A DNA stretch of 64,000 bases. Source: Sinonovacula constricta. Taxonomy: Eukaryota > Mollusca > Bivalvia > Cardiida > Solecurtidae. Below the pieces are notes generated by a model. It was not told where the DNA came from and searched no databases. It was given only the letters and a program-made list of their open reading frames with translations. Made by a program: the position numbers and the translations under genes. Within the stretch, counting starts at the first letter, position 1. Each line of letters opens with the position of its first letter. Positions 1 through 10,545 of this stretch are shown here, in pieces. Location of the stretch: NCBI GenBank assembly GCA_007844125.1, contig CM017556.1:76467618-76531617 (forward strand), given 5' to 3'.

Positions 1-2089
1 TAACTCCCTAATTGATCTAATGTTAGTCAACAAAACCGACCACGTCATAGCAAGTTTTACTACAGACCCTTTTGTTTCAAACCTTACTCGATTTCATTGT
101 CCTACCGTCACAGTTCTTAAAGCTAAGAAAACAAAATTAAACCCATTTAATCGAAATATCTGGAAATACGATGACGCAAACCTCGGACGCATTCAGACAA
201 GAACTTAAAAATTCGCATTTAGATGTACTTATTAAGCACGATGACCTCGATATGGCTGTCCAGTCTCTAACCAATGCAATACTTCAAGCAGCTCACAAAA
301 CCATTCCATCCAAAACAATAACAGTACGACCAAACGACATCCCCTGGTTTCAGTCTAATCTTCGCCGCATTATACGCCAACGTAAAAAGTTATATTGTAA
401 AGCAAAACTAAAAAATGATACCGACAGCTGGAATAAATTTAAGCTAAAACGAAACGAAGTGACCCGTGAACTACGTAAAGCTAAGACACATTATACCAAC
501 AAAATTATCGATAAGCTTAACGCTGACAATACAAACATAAGAGCATGGTTTAAATTGTCAAAACAACTTACTAATTCCAACAAAACTTGTTCTATACCAA
601 CTATGTACAATAACGGACGCGTAGCATCACATGACAAAGATAAAGCAAACTTGTTAAACCAATACTTCTGCAACCAAACAACAATTAATTACGAAAGTCA
701 TGACTTACCTTCTATCTTTCCTCAGTCAGATTCCACATTAGAACATATACATACTTCACTAGAAGATATATATGACGCCATTTCACTTATCTGTCCTTCA
801 AATGCATGCGGACCTGATTTGAAGTCCACGCCTAATAAGAGAAGGTGCACCAGTTCTCTGTGGTTCGCTCACTTCTTGCATCTTCTTATTTTCCATCAGC
901 CTGGAAACTGGCCAACGTCACTCCTATCTTCAAAAAGTCAGACCCAACTACACCAGAAAATTATAGACCGTATCGCCTGCCTTAATTGCCTTGGCAAACT
1001 AATGGAACGTTGTATACACAAACATGTCTATAACTACATAACTTTTAATAACCTCCTTACAAACTTCCAGTCGGGATTTGTTCGTGGCGACTCCACAGTA
1101 AACCAACTTGTCTACACATACAACGACATACCCAAAGCTATGACGAAGGCCACGGTGTCGAGCGTGTTTTGCGAATTTCTAAAGCATCGAAATCGTGTAT
1201 GGCACAAAGTTTCTTTCAAGCTTCTCACTTTGGCATACCTGTTCTCTTTTGCTCTTCGTAAGTCTTCTCTTCCACTCGCGTTGCCAAAGAGTTGTGTTTG
1301 CAAGTACTGCTTCCGACTGGTCAACTGTTTCTGCGGGAGTTCCACAAGGATCCATTCTTGGACCGCTATTGTTCCTTTTGTATATTAACGACATTGTCAA
1401 CCAAATAGGATATAACATACGGCTATTCGCAGATGACACCAGTATGCACATCATTGTCGACGACCCGCTTACGGTTGCTGATTCTCTAAACAAAGACCTA
1501 GAAAATATAACATCATGGTCAAAAACATGGCTGGTTACTTTTAATCCAGCAAAAACCGAAACTATGATCTTTACACGCAAAACCAAAAGAAATTCACACC
1601 CTGGCCTATATTTCGATAGCATACTTATCCAACAAGTTAATGAACATGGGCATCTTGGTATTATCCTCTCTAGTGACTGCAAGTGGAAATCACACATCAC
1701 GTTTACTGTCAACAAAGCCTGGCAACGCATTGGCCTTCTTAGAACGTTTAAGTATCTTCTAAACCGAACGAGTCTATACCGTTTCTACATTACTAATATT
1801 CGCCCACTCCTTGAGTACGGAGATGTTATTTGGGATAATTGCTCACGACAACTTAAAGCCGACCTAGAGGCAGTGCAAGTAGAAGCTATGAGAATTATTA
1901 CAGGAGCCACAAAATACTGTTACTTAAACAAATTATACACTGACTGTAATATACAACCACTTGATGCAAGGCGAAGAAAGCATAAACTCACACTGTTGTA
2001 TAAAATGAAACATAACTTGGTCCCCAATTATCTAAGTAACATTCTACATGAAAAGCCAGACCATAGATTCCAACTTCGAAACAACTCAA
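1..2089 (+). pseudogene. LINE ORF2 relic: endonuclease C-terminus and reverse transcriptase with frameshifts
   Basis: Frame 2 up to about base 208 resembles the end of an APE-type endonuclease, with a degenerate final motif (RFHCP where SDHxP is usual). Reading then moves to the frame starting at 171, which gives a basic linker and the start of the reverse transcriptase. Around 830-975 the expected finger region (PSAWKLANVTPIFKKSDP) is in another frame, so at least two frameshifts flank it. The palm motif around 1160-1200 reads VFCEFLKHRNRVWH; the usual catalytic Asp is Glu and the KAFD part is lost. After another shift, 1195-2089 is intact and carries GVPQGSILGPLLF and the catalytic FADD at 1426-1437, then the thumb region ending in RPLLEYGDVIWD and later residues. 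It is clearly a pseudogene. Confidence 0.88.
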
Positions 2090-2694
2090 TGAGTTTTTTT
2101 TTTACGAGGGGCTCCCCCCTGTAGCCAAGACGACAAAGACATGTATATACGGTCTGCAACTTGCAATAAATCGATGTTAACAAGTCATAATCTAATACAG
2201 AAATGATAAATTGAAAATAATAAAATAAATATTATAAGATCATCAAACTTACATTGTTACTCGCGCAAAAATCGGTACTTCACATGTCCGTGTCAGCATC
2301 GAAAGACAAAGGCTGTGATTGTCATACATCATCAATTATTTTGCTCAACATTGCCGACAGTTGCAACATTAACTTTTAATTGCACCACACATCCTAATCA
2401 AACCTAGTTGTCGCCTTAATTATTTTCGCAGTTTTGGGAATCCCCAACAGATCAAAACAGTCAGGTGATAAACACCGACGACTTCACGGTTTGTTAATCT
2501 GTCAATCAAGTCCCAGACGCAGCGGTTAGGGCGGGGTTTAAAATCGATAATGCGTGACAGTGTGTACAGTGCTGTTAACTCGGAGACTGATTAGGCAACT
2601 ACATCACACGGGCTGTCTAGTTTACTGTGTACAATCAAAATTGAAGGCGATTTCAATTTCGCTTTTATGTATAAAATAGGCGAAGTGATCCCTG
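2090..2694. mobile_element. 605-bp insertion inside the LINE, flanked by the 5-bp repeat CTCAA
   Basis: CTCAA occurs at 2085-2089 and again at 2695-2699. If the interval and one repeat are ignored, the LINE reading frame continues without loss, so this is a true insertion with a short target duplication. The left end has a run of ten T about three bases in, followed by a G/C-rich stretch; read on the minus strand this would be an A-run near the 3' end. The right end carries TATAAAATAGG near 2670. No open frame or clear terminal inverted repeat is visible. It could be a short retroposon on the minus strand or a solo LTR-like piece; I do not recognise the family. Confidence 0.62.
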
Positions 2695-2699
2695 CTCAA

Positions 2700-3183
2700 G
2701 AATACCATCAGTGCCATGCAGAAAAGAGCTCTACAATTGTTCCTTCCTGCCATCAACAATAAGAGAGTGGAACTCTCTCAATACCACAACCCAATCATCC
2801 ACATCAGTCCTAGCCTTAAAAAAAAAATCTTAATCAATCCAAAATGCAGAAAAAATCCTCTTTTTAATATCGGTACTAGGAAACAGCAAATTCTTCACAC
2901 TCGGTTAAGACTCTCATGTAGTTCCCTTAGGCAAGACCTGTTCCGTAGATCCCTTATAGAATCTCCACTATGTACATGTGGGTCTGTCGAATCAGTCAGT
3001 CATTTCCTTCTCTGCTGTCCCAATTACTTACAAAAACGACGCGACAATCTCGGAAACTTACCTTGTCCTGTCACAGTCAACAACTTGTTACACGGAAATG
3101 AACACCTAAATTTTGAAGAAAATAAGCGCGTTATTTTTGCTGTACATCAATATATAGCAGCGACCAACCGTCTAAGTGAATGA
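2700..3183 (+). pseudogene. LINE ORF2 C-terminal region (Cys/His motif)
   Basis: This continues the LINE protein after the insertion. At about 2700-2800 the family hallmark SFLPSTIREWNSL is readable in one frame. A frameshift near the A-run at 2820 then moves reading to the frame that ends at 3183, with QILHTRLRLSCSSLRQDLF and a Cys/His cluster of the form CxCGSVESVSHFLLCCP. That cluster is typical of the C-terminus of CR1/Jockey-like ORF2 proteins. The stop TGA is at 3181-3183. It is the same element as the upstream reverse transcriptase. Confidence 0.85.
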
Positions 3184-3606
3184 AAAGCGTGATGGGGTCC
3201 CGAACTTGTTTCCTGTTTATCATATATACTTTTATCTTCATTAATTCCTTATGTTTATTTACATCAATTAACAATGCTCATATTTAAACATATCATACTA
3301 CATCACTATTCGTTGATTTTGCTATGCTTACTTTCTACTGCTGGTATTTTAAGCTATATAATGACTTTGTTACCTAAAATTACTCTTCTTGACATCTAAA
3401 GCTAAATACTAGACCTGTTGATATTCTGTTGTAAAATCGCCGTAACTAAGCATCCTAAAATAATTCATTGTACTATTATACCCCTCTAGAAAAGGGATTT
3501 ACATAAATTGTTATCCCACCTTTTTCCCAATTCTATCTATATATGTTGAATATTCCTTACATATGTATCATATGGCATTATCTTGAATAAATATTGTTTA
3601 AACTAA
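3184..3606 (+). other. LINE 3' untranslated tail
   Basis: About 420 bp of AT-rich sequence without open frames follows the LINE stop. It ends in TTGAATAAATATTG and TTTAAACTAAA, which looks like the poly(A) signal and 3' terminus of this class of LINE. The exact end is uncertain by some tens of bases because no target-site duplication can be paired without the missing 5' end. Confidence 0.55.
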
Positions 3607-3688
3607 ACACCTGAATAGTTGGGCGAGATGGAATTGTTCGCTTCTGTTTCACGTGTCGATGTATTCCAAACAGGTCCACACTAGCAAG

Positions 3689-5605
3689 ATGGCTGAGACG
3701 ATTACCAGTGATGTGGCTACAGTTGACTCTGATCAGGTCGTTACTATTCACTGTGTGCCCTGCTCCAAAGTCAGTAAAACCATCGAGGCAGCGAGGTTCT
3801 GTGTGACATGTGGAGAAAACTTGTGTCAGAAATGTGTCACAGACCATAGCAAGTTTCAGATGCTGGCGAATCACGTAATTGCCGACCTTGCAAATTTAGG
3901 ATTTGCCAGTAAAGGTAAAGTGTACTTTTAGTCTCAGAATTTTGAGAATCTTTTCATTGTTTTCACTTAAATTGCCCATCCTACTACCTTATTTATGACA
4001 TGCTTATGTCTCTGTTCATTCATCTGCAATTGGTTCCTCAGAACACTTGATCAGTTTGAGAACTCGTCGTTTTAGGCATACATTGAATTCTAATTCTTTA
4101 GCTATAAAATACTACATCCGATCACTCATCATGGTTAAACAAAGCGCTGATGGCGTTAGCATTGGGGAATTGCAATACATGATGTCTCAGTACCACACAT
4201 AATATATACGACATTTACTTACAAAATCAATACAGTTTCATAAATGGCATATGCATCTTTTCAGGTTTTACTAGCAGTGTACCGACATGTGCAGAACACC
4301 CTGGCACGCCACTCACTTTGTTCTGTGTCACCCATGACGACGTTGTCTGCAGCGTATGCTCGGTCCTGGATCACAGGTCAGGGACCTTTTGTGATTAGTA
4401 TAAAGTAATAAATCTGCTGTGTTTGTGCTGATGTTTAGCTATACTAATATAAATGAGATCGTTATACTTTACTGTTAGGAATAACTGGCGAAGGAACACA
4501 CAGCATACAATTTCGTGAGCAGAAATACAGCTGTGTGGTACCCCCCCTCATGCTTGTATTTACAGGCGAACTATTGTCTACTTGCGACAATAAACAATTA
4601 ATAAACATAAAGTAGTCATCTGCAATATAATATACAGATATAACGTTGATATCTAAGATTCCAAAAGCTTCCCATTCTTCAATACCTGTAAGATTCTGAA
4701 TATATTTGCATAAACACACCAGTATGGGTAATTCTGTGTATATAGGAACATATCAAATGTGTCATTACTACCGAAGAAGTTGTAAATTCACTGCTTTGTA
4801 ACAAGTGATGCTCGTGGCTCCTTCATGTCCTTGTCCAGATCCTTTTTCGGATCTACAGTGTAATTTTGTCAAAGAAATGTAACTCTTGCTACCTTTATCA
4901 GTCACAGATGTTGTGGTATTGTCTGGCTTACAACCGTTGCACTGTATTCACTTATAAAAAGTAATGTATATATCATGGTGATCAAATTAAATTCAGATAT
5001 CATCGGACCATTACTATGTTAGTTCGAATCGTACATATTTTGATATATTTTTTTATTCCATAGATGTACAGATTGTTCATGTCGCAAGTCTCATTTGTAA
5101 TGTTTTACATTTTGATATTTTGTATTGGGGCATTGTACCATTGTTAAATACAAAAGAGAAACGGCGTATTTATTTATCGCTTGCCCGTATAACTGTTCAT
5201 TACTGCCTTGAAAACGTACATTACTTAATGACTCTCGTTTATGTAGGTTACCCGTAATCCATCTTGTAAATTTTCCAGGACAAATTTCTAGGAGTGGCAA
5301 CAATCATCTATGTAAATGTATAGGTTATTTTATGTGTCGTTTTAATAGCTTATATCTATCAAAACACATGGAAAGTACCTAGAACATAACATATTTTCTC
5401 ATACTTATAAGTTAAACAAGTGGATTTAAAACAATCTATATTAGTTTATAAGTTTATAAAATAATAGTCATGAAAGTGTTGAGAAAAGGTTCCAACTATG
5501 CGTTCATTACGTAATAAAACAGTATAATACGTAATTCTTTAGCTATTTTTTAAATTTAAGCACAATTATGTTATTATTCTTATTATTTTAATTATACTGC
5601 TGCTG

Positions 5606-5666
<61 letters not shown>

Positions 5667-7661
5667 AATTAAATTATTGTTAAGTTTGCTCATTTTGTTT
5701 AATGGCTCATACAGATTTGTTATTTAACATTTAGCTTGCATGTGAATACGTCTGCCCTGTTTTTCTTTTAAACCTTTGGCTTATGTTGCAATGCTCATAC
5801 GACTTTGCCATCTGTCATTATTCTCAAGCAAACTTGAGTATGCATTTAAGTTGATCAAACTGATTGCATCCTCAGTGTTGTTTAATGCTTAACTTGGAAG
5901 AAGACGTGTTTATATGCGCCAATATTAACACAACAACCGACACTCTTTGGCCTTTGTCTATTTAACCATACATATAATAAAACGCATTCAATTATTAAAA
6001 CATGCTAAAATGTCATAACCTAATGCTATGAAAGTGTTTACCCCATATTGTTTTGGAAACAAGGAATACATACAAGACATTTTAATGCTTGTTTGTTGTC
6101 AGACATGTACATGAATTAATAAACTGAATTAATGATACTTTATATTGAGTATATTGTGCATGGTGTGATTTCACAGGGTTAATGGTTTGTGCGTGATTAA
6201 TATGTTTGCTATTAAATGTTGAAAACGGAATGCTTGATCAAATGTTTCGTAATGAAGAGAGTACACAATGGATAAACGGTACAGCTAGTCGGATATAGTC
6301 TTAATCTTAATCCAAAAATACTAATAACAGCTAATAATTTCAGGTCCTGCCCTGTACACGACGTCCAGGTAAGTGCTAAGAGTGTCTGGGAAAGTGGGGA
6401 ATTGGACAACGTTGTTGAGGCGGCGAAATACACAAGGATGATATGCGAGACTTTCAAAAGCCACGAAGAGAACATCATCAAGCAGGCAAAAGTGGAGAAC
6501 CAGACGGTTATCAGCGAGATTCAGACTGTTAAGCAAATGTTGGAGTCGATGATTCTAACCCTTGAACAAAACACCACAGCAAAGATTAACAAACGTTTCG
6601 AGCAAATAATCTCAGATAAGGAAAGGAAAGTTACACTTCTAAAGTACCAAACTGAAGTACTCAGTAAGGGCATTGATTCCATTGCTAAAGCGCGTTGCCA
6701 ACTAACGGAACACATTCTGTTTACGGAAGGGAAACGATTGAAAAATAATGAACATAAAATTACAGCATACTTACACAGCCTAGGGAAAACTAACTCTTTC
6801 ACTCGTTTCAGTAGAAATACGCAACTTTTGAGGAACATAGGAGAGAAGAGTTCTCTTGGAGAATTAGAAGAGATACAACGTACATCAGCCCTTCCGCTAG
6901 ATATATCGTTCACGATTGCTTTCGAAGACGACATTGCCCGACCAGATGTAAACGGTTCATGTATGCTTGACGACGGCACTATCGTCATCACAGACTACAA
7001 CAACCGCTGCCTCAAACGATTTGATGCCAGCTTCAATAAATTGGAACGTCTGAACCTCATAGGCTGTCCCTTTGGAGTTTGCAAAATATCTGAAACAAAC
7101 ATCGCAATAACATTACCCGTAGAGAAAAGCATTTGCATGGTTTCTGTTGGCTCTGTCATGTCAGTCATCTCTTGCTTTTCAACATCTCAGATGTGTCGAG
7201 GTCTGGTCTACAACAACAACGAATTTATTGTTTGCTGTGGAGGAGGTCGAGTTCTGATCGACGGGATTGGGTGTGTTAGTGTTTACAAGAAGACAGGCCG
7301 ACTCTTGCGCACAATTTCCAAAGACGAGAAGTCGGGTGTCGAATTTCGCCGTCCAATGAACATCAGTATGAACCATGCAGGCAAAATTTTCATAGTCGAT
7401 TCTGGCAATGAACTTATCAGTATGGACACGAAAGGTTGTCTTTCCTACGACGCGCGTTTCTCTGGTATAGAATCTGCATGTGATATTGAAATCATTGGTG
7501 ATCATATTATAGTATCGGAGACAAAATCTACCAAGCTGGTCATGTACAATGCTTTAAGTCAAGACAAGTACGAGCTTCTGGCGCCCGGAGTCCTCGAGAA
7601 AGTTCCGCGATCAGTCTTATATGACGCAAGCAAGTTGAGGCTCATCTGTTTTATGTCCTGA
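3689..7661 (+). CDS. B-box/coiled-coil TRIM-like protein without RING, three exons, 551 residues
   Basis: Gene model: exon 1 3689-3914, exon 2 4265-4376, exon 3 6344-7661 (stop TGA). Donors are AAG|GTAAAG at 3915 and CAG|GTCAGG at 4377; acceptors are TTTTCAG at 4264 and ATTTCAG at 6343. Phases (1, then 2) fit exactly. The start at 3689 has a good context (A at -3, G at +4); an in-frame ATG at 3659 is weaker. Residues about 22-62 form a first B-box (Cys 22, 25, 38, 41, 46, 49, then His). Residues 84-118 form a classic B-box 2 (C84, H87, C96, H99, C104, C107, H112, H118). Residues about 150-230 look like a coiled coil, and about 300-551 look like a beta-propeller (NHL-like; for example LDDGTIVITDYNNRCLKRFD). 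No RING is present, so ubiquitin-ligase activity is not supported. Such RING-less B-box proteins are very numerous in bivalves and are often linked to innate immunity; the role here is inferred only. Confidence 0.87.
5596..5666. repeat. (TAC)n microsatellite in intron 2
   Basis: About 70 bp of a trinucleotide run, with TGC units at the left end that turn into a pure TAC/ACT run. It lies in the 1967-bp second intron of the B-box gene. The rest of that intron shows no coding or mobile-element signal that I can name. Confidence 0.97.
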
Positions 7662-8849
7662 ATCTGATGTTGCCAAAGTTTTTGCATTGTACTGAGGGAT
7701 TAAAAAGCTATCAATATGGACAGTATCCATTATAGTTGTAAATAAGTAGTTTCACCAGAATTTGATACATACAGGCAGTGATTGATTTGCTTGAATGGAA
7801 CTTGGATATTTTGAAATCGTGGCTAATCAATAGGATCACACCGAAAACACAAGTTTTAAGTGTACATAAATAATTACGTGGCATTTTATAAACGTGACAA
7901 TGTTTCTGATTACATTGTTAACAATGCGTGAACATTGTAGCAGCTTAATGATCTGAAATTGATTATCTTTCCATTTTATTAAAGACAAATCGCTTCTAAA
8001 TATGTATCGTCTTCAAATAAGCCACGAAAGCAATTAACTGATTTTACGCATAATACCTGTATTCTTACACATTTATACTTGGCGTAGGTGATGAATGTTC
8101 ACAAAATGGATCGTGTCTGACGGACCATGGTTAATAGTTTAGGATTTCTATTGATTGTTAACACTATTTTCCACCTGTGATCAGATGTGCTGGCCTTTCT
8201 TTACGCACGTCTGCACATGGACAATTTAATCAATTCCCACAAGGTTTTCCATTAAGTTACATTAAGTTATCATCTGACATAGAATATTTGTAAGTGTATA
8301 CAATATAAACTATAAAACGTAATCATCGAACAGCCAACCATCTCTTGCATAGAAGTGCAAATGCCAAGTAGACCAATAATTCATACTATAAATTTGGAAT
8401 TTTCTAGTTAATAAGTAAATACATAAGAAATAATGAATAATAAACTAAATACAAACAAAAACAACTTTATATTCAACATTATGTATAAAATGTATATTAT
8501 ATAAATTTATATAAAATGGATTAGGGAATTGTAGTTACATATCAGAAAAACTTAAATATATTCACATAAACATGTATTTGCTTTGTATAAATGCAATGCT
8601 TTTATTTCTAAGTATGAACTTGGATTTTGTAAGGACTACAACTGAAAGACTGTTGAGTATATATTTAATTGTTGTATATGTATGATGTAGGTTCCAACAT
8701 TTATGTAAATAAAGAAAAGGGAAAATCAGTGTCTCGTGTAAAATTAGGCCATATACAATGTTAATGTATTTAGAGGTAGAGAGATAGAAAGAAAGAGATA
8801 ATGAGGGAGAGAAAGAAAAGAGAGAAATATATAGTTTCATGAGAACGTA
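7662..8849. other. 3' flank of the B-box gene, no gene seen
   Basis: AT-rich sequence follows the stop codon. A poly(A) signal variant ATTAAA occurs at 7978-7983 and another near 7699, either of which could end the transcript. A short purine-rich stretch (GAGAGA/GAAAGAAAG) lies at about 8775-8826. The open frames here are low-complexity and not gene-like. Confidence 0.5.
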
Positions 8850-8900
8850 GTATAATAACTGTCATCTGCTGTTGACGTAAGGTCGATACAACTAAAATAT
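8850..8900. repeat. Diverged duplicated block A, copy 1
   Basis: This short block aligns by eye with 19,553-19,610. Shared words include ATAACTGTC, TCTGCT, and the ACAACT..AAATAT stretch. It is weak on its own, but it belongs to a set of diverged duplicated segments between 8.8 and 21.5 kb. Confidence 0.4.
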
Positions 8901-8924
8901 CTTATGAAATCTTTGCATATATAT

Positions 8925-8935
8925 ACACGCACGCA

Positions 8936-9001
<66 letters not shown>

Positions 9002-9010
9002 CACACACAT
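8925..9010. repeat. (CA)n / (CACG)n microsatellite
   Basis: A compound alternating purine-pyrimidine tract: CA dinucleotides, then a CACG (GCAC) tetranucleotide run, then CA again. Open frames across it on both strands are products of the repeat. Confidence 0.97.
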
Positions 9011-9284
9011 ATACATTCTGTACAATTTTAATATACATGTATACATATTCTTAATTGATGCATTCGCCCTCACGTTGTATCGCACACACACATCAAAAAT
9101 ACTTTGTCTAGTTAGTCAGGTTTAAGTTAGCGCGTGCTAATGATGTATAAGATCATTTCACTATCACATCATAGACCTGCAATAGCTAGGTGTTATTACT
9201 CAAAATTTAATCAGCTTGTACCCACATTACACTAACCCAGTTCTTATAGATATCAGTGATTAATCCGACACAATCACACATTTT
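9011..9284. other. Unassigned AT-rich sequence
   Basis: No coding, RNA or repeat signal that I can support. Confidence 0.5.
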
Positions 9285-9470
9285 ATGAACATCTTATTAT
9301 CACATGGAACTAAACCAGGGTGCCAACAATCAGTTTTATCGTCCTGATTTCGGTACATTGCCCCATATAAATACTGACTCACCAAGACGCGATTATTGAC
9401 TGTCTGTCATTTGTATGTCATGTCTATCAATGTATTTTGCGGTACCACAGGCAGATGATTAGTTATTTAT
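9285..9470. repeat. Diverged duplicated block B, copy 1
   Basis: Aligns by eye with 21,350-21,520 in the same orientation. Both copies share, in order, an ACCAGGG..CAACAATCAGTTATAT-like core, an ATATAAAT stretch, CACTCA/CACCAAGACGCGA, a GACTG word, ATCGAT/ATCAATATATTT and a GATTAG..ATTATTT end. Similarity is low enough to suggest an old duplication. Neither copy has a usable open frame. Confidence 0.55.
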
Positions 9471-10200
9471 CTTTCATTCAGTTAGTTATTGCGAAACGTT
9501 GATGAAAACTATTGGTAGAATATATATATTGAGCAATGAGTCATCTTATGTTCATTATCTTGTATTAACAATGATGAAAGGATTAATTTAGAAGGAACTG
9601 ATTTAAAATATGTTGCATTTGCTCGTAATAATTTACCTTTTTTGTATCTATAATGTAGATATTTTATATGTAAAATAATGTCATTATAATTAACTTGCAT
9701 ATTTGAAAACTCATGTAAGAATAAACACATAATAAAAAGGCAAAAATTGATTAAAGTTTTATAATGTGTGCTAATTTAATGTTAAAGCATGCAGTGCATT
9801 TTTCTCGTATTTCTCGTATACAGATCACGGGACCGTCCTATTAGTCTTTATTAAGTATTATATGTTGTTGTTCTTAACATATACATAGCGAATTTGTCAG
9901 AATATACTGACACATAGAAACTATTAAAGTATTTTAAAATCCTGACCAATTAGTTGATTAACACGGACTTAAATCCCTAAAAGCTTTTATAATCGTGGAC
10001 GGTGGATGAGCTAATGGATTTTAAACTTTGAGATCGATCTTAACACAATATGTGCTTATATTCTAAAAGATCACACATTTATAATAGTGTTTTAAATGTA
10101 TACAGGTTTGGGACTTATCTCAAAATTGTTTAATACCGGTATCATATTAAAAGGTGTAAGTGATAAGATACTTCGAAGGTACATACATTAGATTGAATGC
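9471..10200. other. Unassigned AT-rich sequence
   Basis: No gene seen. A minus-strand open frame at 9509-9730 is AT-rich, has no recognisable motif, and I do not support it as a gene. Confidence 0.5.
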
Positions 10201-10545
10201 TGACATTGTTAATCACCTGATGAGTCACGTGACTTCCCTGAAGGTAATAGCGTTAAAACACGTGTTACCATTCGTGTTGGAATGTGTTGTAAGATTGCAC
10301 TAACGTTAACACAGCTTAAATAGGATAGGATTCAGTACATTCATAGAAATTCATTTACAAGACTGAATTACGAGTCGATCTTACTAATTGTTCTCTTTGT
10401 TACCAGTGATGTGTAATGAAGCAAATGGATTAATATGGAGAAGGATAAGCTTAATAACTTCACCTTTAAGATTGCTCGTCATTTCTTGCGGTTGTCATAA
10501 CGGAGGCTTCGGAGTCGAAACAATGTTTAAATCAACAGGTGCTGA
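10201..10545. repeat. Diverged duplicated block C, copy 1, with palindrome GTCACGTGAC
   Basis: Aligns with 15,510-15,871 in the same orientation. Matching landmarks in order: TCACGTGACTTCC, GTTAAAA..GTGTTACC, GTTAACACAG versus GTTAACGTAC, a TTACTAATTGTTCTC versus TTACTCACTGTTCTC word, GCTTAATAAC, and GTCGAAACAAT. The palindrome is at 10,224-10,233. The plus-strand open frame at 10,388-10,612 is not conserved as a protein between the copies. Confidence 0.6.
10224..10233. promoter_or_regulatory. GTCACGTGAC palindrome (E-box/CLEAR-type)
   Basis: The ten bases are a perfect palindrome equal to the consensus bound by bHLH-Zip factors of the MITF/TFE and USF families. The same ten bases occur at 15,533-15,542 in the duplicated copy. 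Whether it works as a regulatory site is inference; no gene start is evident next to it. Confidence 0.35.

Larger units (their letters stand above)
1..3606 (+). mobile_element. Decayed non-LTR retrotransposon (LINE), 5' truncated by the window edge
   Basis: The stretch reads in order as the end of an endonuclease domain, a linker, a reverse transcriptase, a C-terminal Cys/His region and a 3' untranslated tail. This is the layout of Jockey/CR1-group LINEs. The reading frame changes several times, and a separate 605-bp sequence has inserted near 2090. The tail near 3560-3606 contains AATAAA and then a short TTTAAACTAAA end, which I take as the 3' terminus. The element cannot be active. Assignment to a LINE is firm; the clade is inferred and could be CR1, L2 or Jockey. 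Confidence 0.88.

Noticed and set aside
10217..10250. Hammerhead ribozyme (CTGATGA followed by a GTC-ACGT-GAC stem)
   Set aside because: The required GAAA after stem II is absent (the sequence continues TTCCCTGAAGG), and the duplicated copy lacks CTGATGA.
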